Source: CAVRTM01 sp963724015 (GTDB lineage: Bacteria; Actinomycetota; Actinomycetes; Actinomycetales; Dermatophilaceae). From it: a stretch of 64,000 nt of DNA. Location: assembly GCA_963724015.1 (NCBI GenBank), contig CAVRTM010000004.1, positions 744,001-808,000 of the forward strand, given 5' to 3'. The translations under genes and the position numbers were made by a program. Shown here piece after piece: positions 55,614 to 63,841 of this stretch. Position 1 is the stretch's first letter. The number at the start of each line of letters is the position of its first letter. The notes beneath the pieces are model-generated. The model ran no database searches. It was given only the letters and a program-made list of their open reading frames with translations, and was not told the DNA's origin.

Positions 55614-56951
55614 TCAGACGTTGCGGAACCGGTTGATCGCCGCCAGGTGTCGCTGCCGCAGGGCCGGGTCGGTGACGCCCAGCCCCTCGGTCGGCGCGAG
55701 AGCAAGGACGCCGACCTTGCCCTGGTGCAGGTTGCGGTGGACGTCGCAGGCGGCCTGGCCCACGTCCTGCAGGTCGTACGTCCGGCTCAGCGTCGGGTGG
55801 ATCAGCCCGCGCACGACCAGGTCGTTGGCCTCCCACGCCTCCCGGTAGTTCGCGAAGTGCGAGCCGATGATCCGCTTGAGGTTCATCCACAGGTAGCGGT
55901 TGTCGTACTCGTGCAGGAAGCCGCTCGTCGACGCGCACGTGACGATGGTGCCGCCGCGGCGCGCGACGTAGACGCTCGCCCCGAACGTCTCCCGGCCCGG
56001 GTGCTCGAAGACGATGTCGGGGTCGCGGCCGCCGGTGAGCGCCCGGATCGTCGTACCGAAGCGCTTCCACTCGCGGGGGTCCTGGGTGCCGTCGTCCCGC
56101 CAGAACGCGTAGCCCTCGCTGCTGCGGTCGATCACCAGCTCGGCCCCCATCCGCCGGCAGATGTCGGCCTTCTCCGGGCTGGACACGACGCAGACGGGGG
56201 TGGCGCCCGAGGCCAGCGCCATCTGGGTGGCGTAGGACCCGAGGCCGCCGCTGGCCCCCCAGACCAGGACGACGTCGCCGAGCTTCATCCCGGCGCCGTT
56301 GCGCGACACCAGCTGCCGGTACGCCGTGCTGTTGACCAGCCCCGGGACGGCCGCCTCCTCCCACGTCAGGTGCGGCGCCTTGGGCATCAGCTGGTTGGTC
56401 TTGACCAGGGCGAGCTCGGCCAGGCCGCCGAAGTTGGTCTCGAAGCCCCAGATCCGCTGTTCCGGGTCGAGCATCGTGTCGTTGTGGCCGTCGGCGTGCT
56501 CGAGCTCGACCGACAGGCAGTGGGCGACCACCTCATTCCCCGGCTTCCACGCGTTGACCCCGGCCCCGGTGCGCAGCACCACGCCGGAGAGGTCGGAGCC
56601 GACCACGTGGTAGGGCAGGTCGTGCCGCCGGGCGAGGGGGGAGGTCCGGCCGTAGCGCTCCAGGAAGGTGAACGTCGAGACCGGCTCGAAGATGGAGGTC
56701 CACACGGTGTTGTAGTTGATCGCGCTGGCCATCACGGCGACGAGCGCCTCGCCCGGCCCGAGCTCGGGGACGTCGACCTGCTCCACGTGCAGGCTCTTGC
56801 GGGGGTCCTTGTCCCGGCTGGCCATGCCCGCGAACATCTCCTGCTCGTCCCGGTGCACCGTGACCGCCCGGTACGTCGGGGGGAGCGGCAGCGACGCGAA
56901 GGTGGCCGCGTCGCGCTCGCCGGACAGGATCGCCTCACGGATGGCTCGCAT
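55614..56951 (-). CDS. ccr: Crotonyl-CoA carboxylase/reductase
   Basis: NADPH-dependent reductive carboxylation of crotonyl-CoA to (2S)-ethylmalonyl-CoA, the hallmark enzyme of the ethylmalonyl-CoA pathway. 445 aa of the zinc-less MDR family: SAINYNTVWTSIFEPVSTF, LPYHVVGSDLSGVVLRTGAG, GFETNFGGLAELALVKTNQL, VWGASGGLGSYATQMALASG, FEHPGRETFGASVYVARRGG and GSHFANYREAWEAN. The Asn and His typical of the CO2 pocket (NYNT, SHFAN) are present, which separates it from simple acyl-CoA reductases. ATG 56951; no frame breaks. Confidence 0.95.
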   Translation of the reverse strand: MRAIREAILSGERDAATFASLPLPPTYRAVTVHRDEQEMFAGMASRDKDPRKSLHVEQVDVPELGPGEALVAVMASAINYNTVWTSIFEPVSTFTFLERYGRTSPLARRHDLPYHVVGSDLSGVVLRTGAGVNAWKPGNEVVAHCLSVELEHADGHNDTMLDPEQRIWGFETNFGGLAELALVKTNQLMPKAPHLTWEEAAVPGLVNSTAYRQLVSRNGAGMKLGDVVLVWGASGGLGSYATQMALASGATPVCVVSSPEKADICRRMGAELVIDRSSEGYAFWRDDGTQDPREWKRFGTTIRALTGGRDPDIVFEHPGRETFGASVYVARRGGTIVTCASTSGFLHEYDNRYLWMNLKRIIGSHFANYREAWEANDLVVRGLIHPTLSRTYDLQDVGQAACDVHRNLHQGKVGVLALAPTEGLGVTDPALRQRHLAAINRFRNV

Positions 56952-57066
56952 GGTGGTCTCCTCGGCAGGGAGTCGTGGAGCCGGGACCGGGGCGGCCGGC
57001 GTCCTTGGCGGCGAACCTAGTGGTGGCCACCACCATCCGGTAGGTCCGTGAGACCCCCGCCACACC

Positions 57067-57080
57067 GTGACCTGGCTCAC
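57067..57080. promoter_or_regulatory. Weak CRP-like half-consensus upstream of ccr
   Basis: gtga-cctggc-tcac has the core spacing of a CRP/GlxR site (GTGA-N6-TCAC), but the outer T/A positions are C/C. It lies about 116 bp upstream of ccr, next to the direct repeats. Possible but unproven. Confidence 0.3.
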
Positions 57081-57083
57081 CCG

Positions 57084-57132
57084 CAAACCTGCCGGTTCTG
57101 CGCGCCTCACTCCCACAAACCTGCCGGTTCTG
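57084..57132. repeat. Two identical 17-bp repeats in the ccr promoter region
   Basis: caaacctgccggttctg occurs at 57084-57100 and 57116-57132, start-to-start 32 bp (about three helical turns). Each copy contains the near-palindrome aacc-tgcc-ggtt. They lie between ccr (start 56951) and the end of the epimerase gene (57161), where the ccr promoter must be, and look like a pair of operator sites on one DNA face. Confidence 0.6.
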
Positions 57133-57160
57133 CTGGCGTCACCGGCGACCGGCCGGTGGG

Positions 57161-57598
57161 TCAGTGCGCCTCTGCGGGCTCGACCAGCTCCACGAGGACG
57201 CCGCCGGCGTCCTTGGGGTGGACGAAGTTGATCCGGCTGCCCGCGGTCCCGCGGCGCGGCTCGTCGTACAGCAGGCGCATCCCGCGCTCGCGCAGCGTCG
57301 CGGACACGGCGACGACGTCCTCCACCCGGTAGGCGACCTGCTGCACGCCCGGCCCCGAACGGTCCAGGAAGGTGGCGATGGTGGACTGCGGCGTGAGGGG
57401 TGCGAGCAGCTGCACGCACGACCCGGAGTCGCCGACGGCCATCATCGCCTCGCGCACGCCCTGCTCCTCGTTGGTCTCCTCGTGCACCAGCCGCATGCCG
57501 TACGTGTCGCGGTAGAACGCGATCGCGGCGTCGAGGTCGTGCACGGCCACGCCCACGTGGTCGATGGCGGTGAAGAGCGGATCCGGCTGTTGGGTCAT
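57161..57598 (-). CDS. mce: Methylmalonyl-CoA (ethylmalonyl-CoA) epimerase
   Basis: 145-aa glyoxalase-fold epimerase interconverting the (R) and (S) forms of methylmalonyl- or ethylmalonyl-CoA. AIDHVGVAVHDLDAAIAFYR, the VREAMMAVGDSGSCVQLL strand, GPGVQQVAYRVEDV and INFVHPKDAGGVLVELVEP carry the metal-binding His/Gln/Glu set. ATG 57598. It lies upstream of ccr on the same strand and divergent from the thiolase gene, matching its place between Ccr and Ecm. Confidence 0.94.
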   Translation of the reverse strand: MTQQPDPLFTAIDHVGVAVHDLDAAIAFYRDTYGMRLVHEETNEEQGVREAMMAVGDSGSCVQLLAPLTPQSTIATFLDRSGPGVQQVAYRVEDVVAVSATLRERGMRLLYDEPRRGTAGSRINFVHPKDAGGVLVELVEPAEAH

Positions 57599-57724
57599 GC
57601 CCGTCACCCTAGGCAGTACGGCGGGCCGGCGTGACATCCGCGCGGCGGCCGCGACCACGGCCGCACCTTGCGGCCGGGCGTTAGAGTGACGGCGAACCCA
57701 CCGATGTCGTTGGAGGCACAGCAG

Positions 57725-58942
57725 ATGAGCACACCGACCGAGCGCACGGACGCCACCACGAGCGTCATCGTCGCCGGAGCCCGTACGCCGATGGGTCGCC
57801 TCCTCGGCTCCCTCAAGGGGTTCTCCGGGGCGGACCTGGGCGGGGTGGCGATCAAGGGCGCGCTCGAGCGCGCCGGCGTCAGGGGCGACCAGGTCGACTA
57901 CGTCATCATGGGGCAGGTCCTCACCGCCGGCGCCGGCCAGATCCCGGCCCGCCAGGCGGCGGTCAAGGCCGGCATCCCGATGACCGTCCCGGCGCTGACG
58001 ATCAACAAGGTGTGCCTCTCGGGCATCGACGCCATCGCCCTGGCCGACCAGCTCATCCGCGCCGGCGAGTTCGAGATCGTCGTCGCCGGGGGCCAGGAGT
58101 CCATGACCAACGCCCCGCACCTGCTGGAGAAGAGCCGCGAGGGCTTCAAGTACGGCGACGTCGCGATGCGCGACCACATGGCCTTCGACGGGCTGTGGGA
58201 CGCGTTCACCGACCAGGCGATGGGACTGCTGACCGAGGCGGCCAACGTCGGCGACGCCGAGTTCTCGCGGGAGGAGCAGGACGCGTTCTCCGCGCGCAGC
58301 CACCAGCTCGCGGCCAGGGCCTGGAAGGACGGGGTGTTCGACGACGAGGTCGTCCCCGTCTCGATCCCCCAGCGCAAGGGTGAGCCGCTGGAGTTCCGCA
58401 CGGACGAGGGGATCCGCGCCGACACGACGACCGAGAGCCTGGGCCGGCTGCGACCCGCGTTCAGCAAGGACGGCACGATCACCGCCGGGTCGGCGTCGCA
58501 GATCTCCGACGGCGCCGCCGCGGTCGTGGTGATGAGCAAGGCCAAGGCGCAGGAGCTCGGCCTGACCTGGCTGGCCGAGATCGGTGCGCACGGCGTTGTC
58601 GCGGGCCCGGACTCCACGCTGCAGAGCCAGCCGGCGCGCGCCATCGCCAAGGCCTGCGAGAAGGAGGGCATCACGCCCGCCGACCTCGACCTGGTCGAGA
58701 TCAACGAGGCGTTCGCGGCGGTCGGGCTCGCCTCGACCAAGGAGCTCGGCTTGAACCCCGACAAGGTCAACGTCAACGGCGGGGCCATCGCCCTGGGGCA
58801 CCCGATCGGCATGTCCGGTGCCCGGATCGCCCTGCACCTGGCGCTGGAGCTCAGGCGTCGCGGCGGCGGCGTCGGTGCGGCGGCGCTCTGCGGCGGTGGC
58901 GGCCAGGGCGACGCCCTCATCGTCCGGGTCCCGCGGGCCTGA
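57725..58942 (+). CDS. Acetyl-CoA C-acetyltransferase (thiolase)
   Basis: 405-aa thiolase joining two acetyl-CoA to acetoacetyl-CoA, or cleaving it. Nucleophilic Cys in TINKVCLSGIDA (about residue 96), NEAFAAVGLAS, His in GGAIALGHPIGMSGAR (about 358) and second Cys in AALCGGGGQGDA (about 389). ATG 57725 is set by tggaggc 8-9 nt upstream and by the family N-terminus SVIVAGARTPMGR. Supplies the first step of the C4 pathway; followed after 24 bp by meaB. Confidence 0.94.
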   Translation: MSTPTERTDATTSVIVAGARTPMGRLLGSLKGFSGADLGGVAIKGALERAGVRGDQVDYVIMGQVLTAGAGQIPARQAAVKAGIPMTVPALTINKVCLSGIDAIALADQLIRAGEFEIVVAGGQESMTNAPHLLEKSREGFKYGDVAMRDHMAFDGLWDAFTDQAMGLLTEAANVGDAEFSREEQDAFSARSHQLAARAWKDGVFDDEVVPVSIPQRKGEPLEFRTDEGIRADTTTESLGRLRPAFSKDGTITAGSASQISDGAAAVVVMSKAKAQELGLTWLAEIGAHGVVAGPDSTLQSQPARAIAKACEKEGITPADLDLVEINEAFAAVGLASTKELGLNPDKVNVNGGAIALGHPIGMSGARIALHLALELRRRGGGVGAAALCGGGGQGDALIVRVPRA

Positions 58943-58966
58943 GCCGGCCCGGAACACAGCGACCCC

Positions 58967-59930
58967 ATGGCACGACGGCCCGTCGACGTCCCTGCCCTCG
59001 TCGAGGCGGCGAGGGCAGGATCGCCACGAGCCGTTGCGCGCCTGATCTCGCTCGTCGAGGACGGCTCCCCGGCCCTGCGGACGGTGATGGCCGCGCTCGC
59101 GCCGTACAGCGGGCGTGCCCACATCATCGGGATCACCGGCAGCCCGGGCGTGGGCAAGTCCACCTCGACCAGCGCTGTCGTGGGCGCGCTGCGCTCGCGC
59201 GGACCAGCGGGTCGGGGTGCTCGCGGTGGACCCGTCCTCGCCCTTCTCCGGCGGAGCGCTGCTCGGCGACCGCGTCCGCATGCAGGACCACGTCCTGGAC
59301 CCCGAGGTCTACATCCGGTCGATGGCGAGCCGGGGGCACCTGGGCGGGCTGTCGTGGACGACGCCGCAGGCCCTGCGGGTGCTCGACGCCGCCGGCTGTG
59401 ACGTCATCCTCGTCGAGACCGTCGGGGTCGGGCAGAGCGAGGTCGAGGTCGCCGGGCTGGCGGACACGACCATCGTGCTCCTCGCGCCGGGCATGGGCGA
59501 CGGCATCCAGGCCGCCAAGGCGGGGATCCTCGAGATCGGGGACGTCTTCGTCGTCAACAAGGCCGACCGTGACGGCGCTGATGCCACCGTGCGCGACATC
59601 CGCCACATGATCAGCCTCGGCGACCGCAGCGAGCCCGGCCTGTGGCGGCCGCCGGTGCTGAAGACCGTTGCCGCTCGGGGCGAGGGCATCGGCGAGGTGA
59701 TGGAGTCGATCGACAAGCACTACGCCTGGATGGAGTCCTCGGGCGTGCTGCGTGAGCGGCGGGTGCGCCGCGCCGGTGACGAGATCGAGTCGATCGCCTT
59801 GCAGGCGTTGCGTTCCCGTATGGGCGACCTGCGGCATGGTCGCGGGGTGGACGAGCTGGCGGAGGGCGTCGTGGACGGGACGAGCGATCCCTATGCGGCG
59901 GCGGAAAAGGTCCTCGACGCGCTGACCTGA
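58967..59930 (+). CDS. meaB: MeaB/ArgK G-protein chaperone of acyl-CoA mutase (frame-broken)
   Basis: GTPase that loads and protects the adenosylcobalamin of acyl-CoA mutases, about 320 aa. Walker A GITGSPGVGKSTSTSAVVG (about residues 54-72), VLAVDPSSPFSGGALLGDRV, VETVGVGQSEVEVAGLADT, LAPGMGDGIQAAKAGI and the guanine motif VVNKADRDGA. A +1 G near 59202 (cgcggacc for cgcgacc) breaks the frame just after the Walker A helix. Serves Ecm and the mutase starting at 63842. Confidence 0.95.
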
Positions 59931-60013
59931 GGTGTCCAGCGGCTCCGCCGGTCGTTGGTGGGCTGGCGGAAAACCGGGTGCGTCCCGGCCGCCGCGTCCC
60001 TACCGTGGGACTC

Positions 60014-61015
60014 ATGGACCTGCGCCGCGTCGACGTGTTCGACGACGCCGAGCTCGAGCGTTGCCACGAGGTGGTGGCAGCCGCCGAGCGGCACGAACGC
60101 CCTTACGCCACACCATGGTCGCTGCACGAGGAGCGCGCGCTGTACCGCGCCGAGGACCCCGCTGAACGCCGCGAGGTGTGGGCGGTGGGGGACGAGCGCG
60201 GCGTCACCGGCGTCGTCGTGATCGAGCTGCCGCTACTGGACAACACCGACATGGTGTGGGCCGAGGTCCATGTCGACCCCGAGGCCACCGGGCACGGGTT
60301 CGGTTCTGCGCTGGTCGATCTCGTCGTCCGTCGGAGCAAGGAGGAAGGACGCGGCACGATCCTCGTCCCCAGCGCCTATGCCTTCGACCGACGCGACGAC
60401 CATCCGTACCGACGCTTCGCCGAACGGCGCGGTTTTGCCCTCGCCAACACCGAGGTGCACCGGGTGCTCGACCTCCCCGTCGACCAGGACCAGCTCGAGG
60501 CGATGATCCGTGAGGCGGCGCCGCACCACCCGTCATACACGATCGAGCGGTACGTCGACGGAGTGCCGCCCGAGCTCCTGCCGTCCTACTGTCATGTGCA
60601 CAACCAGCTGGTGTTGGACGCCCCGACCGGCGACATCGAGTTCGAGGCGGAGGCGCTCACCCCGGGGATCTGGCTGGAGCTCGAGGCCCAGCTGCGTGCT
60701 GCTCGACGGCTGCGCTCGACCGTGGTGGCGCTGGACGGCGACCGTCAGGTGGTCGGCTACAGCGACGTGTCCATCCCGCTGGACGACCCCGAGAACCTCC
60801 ACCAGTGGGGGACGCTGGTGCGCCGCGACCACCGCGGTCACCGTCTGGGCCTGGCGCTCAAGGCGCGCAACCTGCTCGAGGTCCAGCGCGAGCACCCTGG
60901 GCGACGGGCGCTGCACACCGCCAATGCGGAGGTCAACGAGAGCATGATCGCCATCAACGAGCGGCTCGGCTTCCGACCCGTGGAGATCTACCCGGAGTTT
61001 CAGCGCCGCCTCTGA
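60014..61015 (+). CDS. Tandem GNAT-family acetyltransferase
   Basis: 333 aa with two GNAT halves: an N-terminal domain (VVVIELPLLDNTDMVWAEVH, EATGHGFGSALVDLVVRR for acetyl-CoA binding, YRRFAERRGFALANTEVHRV) and a C-terminal one (VVGYSDVSIPLDDPENLHQW, VRRDHRGHRLGLALKARNLL, NESMIAINERLGFRPVEIY). The R/Q-x-x-G-x-G/A pyrophosphate loops are present in both. taccgt lies 9 nt before ATG 60014 (leaderless). Substrate unknown. Confidence 0.9.
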   Translation: MDLRRVDVFDDAELERCHEVVAAAERHERPYATPWSLHEERALYRAEDPAERREVWAVGDERGVTGVVVIELPLLDNTDMVWAEVHVDPEATGHGFGSALVDLVVRRSKEEGRGTILVPSAYAFDRRDDHPYRRFAERRGFALANTEVHRVLDLPVDQDQLEAMIREAAPHHPSYTIERYVDGVPPELLPSYCHVHNQLVLDAPTGDIEFEAEALTPGIWLELEAQLRAARRLRSTVVALDGDRQVVGYSDVSIPLDDPENLHQWGTLVRRDHRGHRLGLALKARNLLEVQREHPGRRALHTANAEVNESMIAINERLGFRPVEIYPEFQRRL

Positions 61016-61276
61016 CATGGGGGTCCGCCTTGCCATGCGGCGGCCACGTCGTGGACCAGACCCTGGCGACGACGGGTTTCTGACGGCGGCGCTGACGTAC
61101 TGCCGCAGCAGTATCAGACCCGACCCGGTGACTTCGCTGGTCGAGGCATACCGGCTCTTCGGACTTGAGCGTGGGTGAGGTGCTCATCGGGGTCGGCGTG
61201 GCGGTACGCACGTTAGGGTGTCGGGGCCTTCAAGATCAGAAGTGACCAAGCGCCTGATCGAACAGAAGACCCCGAC
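61016..61276. other. Intergenic region before the ISL3 remnant
   Basis: 261 bp without a supported gene. cggggccttc (61222-61231) and gaagaccccg (61265-61274) are inverted with one mismatch just before the transposase remnant; this may be what is left of the element's left end or its promoter region. Otherwise nothing clear. Confidence 0.4.
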
Positions 61277-61745
61277 TTGGACCACTGCACGCGCGCCTCA
61301 AGCGACCCTTGGTGCGCCCGCGCCGATGCCTTGTTCAGCGTCGCCGGGATCCACGTCTTGGCCGTCGAGCGGGACGAGTCTAGTCGGCGGCAGCTGACGG
61401 TGGAGACCGACGACGACATCGGTGGATGCCCCACGTGCGGGGTGGTCGCGATCGGGCACGGCCGACGCGTCCATGTGGCCGCGGACGCGCCCTGTTTCGG
61501 CGTGCCGACCGTGGTGCGGTGGCGAAAGCGGCTCAGGCGATTCGGGAGGACACCTGCCCGGTCACGACGTTCAGCGAGCGGCACGAGCTGCTCGCAACGC
61601 GGGCGCGGCTGACCCGATGGGCGATCGTCGTGGGCCACCGACGCCCTGGCCCACGACGACACCACCGTCTCGGCGTTGGGCCGCCACCTTGAGGTGGACT
61701 GGCACACGTGCTGGTACGCCATTGAAGTCGAGGCCAAGCAGCGGT
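61277..61745 (+). pseudogene. ISL3-family transposase remnant (N-terminal part)
   Basis: Encodes the N-terminal zinc-ribbon region of an ISL3-type transposase: LFSVAGIHVLAVERDESS, GGCPTCGVVAIGHGRRVHVA and ADAPCFGVPTVVRWRKR, then in other frames PVTTFSERHELLATRARLTR and HLEVDWHTCWYAIEVEAKQR. About 155 of the usual 400 or more residues are left. The DDE catalytic domain is gone, with the break at the hairpin starting at 61746. Some internal shifts may be sequence errors (for example an extra G near 61631), but the missing 3' two-thirds shows it is a true relic. Confidence 0.85.
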
Positions 61746-61786
61746 TTCAAGGTTGGGGGGCGAAAAGTTTGCCCCCCAACCTTGAA
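61746..61786. terminator. Perfect 16-bp hairpin
   Basis: ttcaaggttggggggc and gccccccaaccttgaa are exact complements around the 9-nt loop gaaaagttt. It lies exactly where the transposase remnant loses homology and 61 bp downstream of the convergent secreted-protein gene, so it could terminate that gene's transcript. No T-tract follows on either strand. Confidence 0.65.
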
Positions 61787-61847
61787 TGGCAATACCTTGC
61801 AACGCGCGCAGAATGCGGGCTTTAGTGAAATCGAAGTTCGCTAGATG

Positions 61848-62153
61848 TCAAGAGAAGCTTCGTACCGTTAGGTGGCCAGTGCACCACCAAGTGCGCGTGG
61901 AGTGATACGTCTTTCCAGCCGCGACGGACTGGTCCCCTTGAAAGTACGTGCCGCAGTATTCGTGTGCGGTGACTCGATGCGAGGTGCAGTTGACGATGGT
62001 CAAGCCGAGGTCACTTGTGGAATACCAAGAAGGGCACGAACCCCCTCCGCCCCCTCCGCCGGTGCTCGCCATCGCCCCTGGCACGGGCGCGACCGAGATT
62101 GCAACGCCAGTCGCCAGTGACGCCGCTGCGATCCGCAATGCGGTCATCTTCAT
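61848..62153 (-). CDS. Small secreted protein with four cysteines
   Basis: 101 aa. Clear Sec signal peptide (MKMTALRIAAASLATGVAIS, then VAPVPGAMA with an A-x-A cleavage site at about residue 29). The mature part opens with a Gly run (STGGGGGGGSCPSW) and has four Cys (SC, NC, YC, WC), allowing two disulfides, in about 72 residues. ATG 62153; a ggggggaa element precedes it. Base composition here is clearly lower in G+C than the rest of the window, and the gene sits beside a transposase relic, so transfer is plausible. No family recognised. Confidence 0.7.
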   Translation of the reverse strand: MKMTALRIAAASLATGVAISVAPVPGAMASTGGGGGGGSCPSWYSTSDLGLTIVNCTSHRVTAHEYCGTYFQGDQSVAAGKTYHSTRTWWCTGHLTVRSFS

Positions 62154-62649
62154 TCGCTGTTCCCCCCACGTGTAAAGCCGACATGGTTGTCGGTGGCCGG
62201 AACGATAGTGGTGCATCCCCGTAAGGGCAACAGCAATCCTGAGTGACCTTCGGCGGGGTCGGGGGTGGGGATGTGCAGGTTCGCCGTTCGGGCCAGCCCG
62301 CTCCAAGCGCGACGGCGACTGGTGCCCTCTACGCAGTCGCTTCCTTTGCTGGTCGGTACGGAAACGGGCCAGCACGTGCACGCCGTCGGGGCTTTGTCAT
62401 CAAGGCCTTCCACCACAAAGCCCACGACGCTGGGAGTCGGGATGACCTGTGATCCAGCGAACGTCCGGCTGACCGGGCGTCGCTATAGACGCCGCAGTCG
62501 GACGTGGGAGGGGAGTCAAGTTGAACTTGGGGTTCTGAGCAACTGGAGAGTTGTTGCTGGGGACCGTGGAGCGTCCTCGGCAGTCCGCTGTGCTGCTCGA
62601 CGCGGCGCGGGGGCCCGGACTTCTGGGCCCACGCCGTACTCTGGCCGTC
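62154..62649. other. Intergenic region, lower G+C
   Basis: About 500 bp between divergent genes. Short open frames here lack codon bias and start signals, and I do not support any of them. A tactct box at 62637-62642 sits 7 nt before the next start codon. No RNA gene or mobile-element end is evident. Confidence 0.5.
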
Positions 62650-62973
62650 ATGTTGGTTGCCTTCTCCGTCGCCCCGTCCGGTTCCACCGACGCCTCGCAG
62701 GCGGACGGCTCGGTGAGCCAGGCTGTCGCCGCCGCCGTCCGCATCGTGCGCGACTCCGGCTTGCCGCACCGCACGGACTCCATGTTCACGACGGTCGAGG
62801 GCGAGTGGGACGAGTGCATGGACGTGGTCCGGCGCGCGTGCGAGGCGGTCGGGGAGTACGGCCCCCGCGTCAGCCTCGTCCTCAAGGCTGACATCCGGCC
62901 GGGCCACACCGGCGAGCTGACCGGCAAGCTCGACCGCCTCGAGCAGGTCATCTCCCGCGACACCGGTGCCTGA
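62650..62973 (+). CDS. MTH1187/YqgV family thiamine-binding protein
   Basis: 107-aa ferredoxin-like-fold protein of the DUF77/MTH1187 family, several members of which bind thiamine. LVAFSVAPSGSTDASQADGS, VRIVRDSGLPHRTDSMFTTV, EGEWDECMDVVRRACEAV and RVSLVLKADIRPGHTGELTG are typical. ATG 62650 with the tactct box 7 nt upstream indicates a leaderless mRNA. Alone in its transcription unit. Confidence 0.9.
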   Translation: MLVAFSVAPSGSTDASQADGSVSQAVAAAVRIVRDSGLPHRTDSMFTTVEGEWDECMDVVRRACEAVGEYGPRVSLVLKADIRPGHTGELTGKLDRLEQVISRDTGA

Positions 62974-63144
62974 GCGCGGCAGACGCACAGGCAGGTGAAC
63001 GGGCCTGGCGGGCTGCGGCGGTTGGCGTCGGTGAAAGGCATCGTGTCGGCGTCGGGACGGGCGCCCGAGGAGCCCTTGCTCTGCGTCGTACCGACGCTTG
63101 GACGGGTAGGTTCGCCGGCAGGGGAGCGTCGCTAGCGTGGCGGT
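62974..63144. other. Intergenic region before the MarR gene
   Basis: 171 bp without a gene. tagcgt at 63133-63138 is a -10 box 6 nt before the GTG start of the MarR gene. No inverted repeat typical of a MarR operator stands out. Confidence 0.45.
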
Positions 63145-63819
63145 GTGTCCTTCTCCATCCCGCTGCCGTTCGACCCGATCCGCCGCGCCGCCGAGCTGTG
63201 GCGGGCGCGCTGGGGCCCGCGGTCACAGTTCGCCGCGATGGCGTCGGCGACGTCTGTCATGCGCGTCCAGCAGCTGCTGCTGGCCAGGTTTGACGCGACG
63301 GTCGGCCGCCACGGCCTGACGTTCGCGCGCTACGAGGCGCTGGTGCTGCTGGCCTTCAGCCGCGAGGGGCGGCTGCCCATGAGCAAGGTGGGCCAGCGGC
63401 TCATGGTCCACCCGACCAGCGCCACCAACATCATCCAGCGGCTCGCCGCGCAGGGGCTCGTCGATCGCAGCCCCAACCCGGCTGACGGCCGCGGGACCCT
63501 CGCGGCGATCACGCCGTCCGGCCGGGAGGTGATGGAGCGCGCCACCCGTGACCTGGTCGACGACGGCTTCGGTCTGGGCGCCCTCACCCCGCGGGAGCTC
63601 GAGCAGCTGTTCCGGCTCCTGCGCAAGGTGCGCCTGGAGGCCGACGACTTCGAGGACGACGATGCCCAGGACCACAGCCTGGACCTCGGCCACGACGTCA
63701 GCCAGCGCCCGGCCGACGTACCGGCTGCCACGACCGCCAGGTCGGTCTCCACCGTGGGATCGCGTGCGACCCGGACGACGGCGGCTGGGCCGGCGGAGCC
63801 GGGCCGTGACACCTACTAG
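63145..63819 (+). CDS. MarR family transcriptional regulator
   Basis: 224 aa with a winged helix-turn-helix: QQLLLARFDATVGRHGLTFA, YEALVLLAFSREGRLPMSKV, GQRLMVHPTSATNIIQRLAA (recognition helix), and the wing VDRSPNPADGRGTLAAITPS. An acidic, low-complexity C-terminal tail of about 50 residues follows. GTG 63145, probably leaderless. It lies directly upstream of an acyl-CoA mutase gene in the same direction, so it may respond to an acyl-CoA or organic acid and control that gene (inference). Confidence 0.9.
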   Translation: MSFSIPLPFDPIRRAAELWRARWGPRSQFAAMASATSVMRVQQLLLARFDATVGRHGLTFARYEALVLLAFSREGRLPMSKVGQRLMVHPTSATNIIQRLAAQGLVDRSPNPADGRGTLAAITPSGREVMERATRDLVDDGFGLGALTPRELEQLFRLLRKVRLEADDFEDDDAQDHSLDLGHDVSQRPADVPAATTARSVSTVGSRATRTTAAGPAEPGRDTY

Positions 63820-63841
63820 GACGTCCAAGTAAGTTGGGGGC

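Noticed and set aside
61746..61786. Integron attC or IS200/IS605 end
   Set aside because: The stem is perfect and symmetrical, without the bulges or conserved core bases of attC, and no matching transposase is present.
62243..62640. Short open frames in the low-G+C gap
   Set aside because: No start signals, no codon bias and no recognisable protein features.
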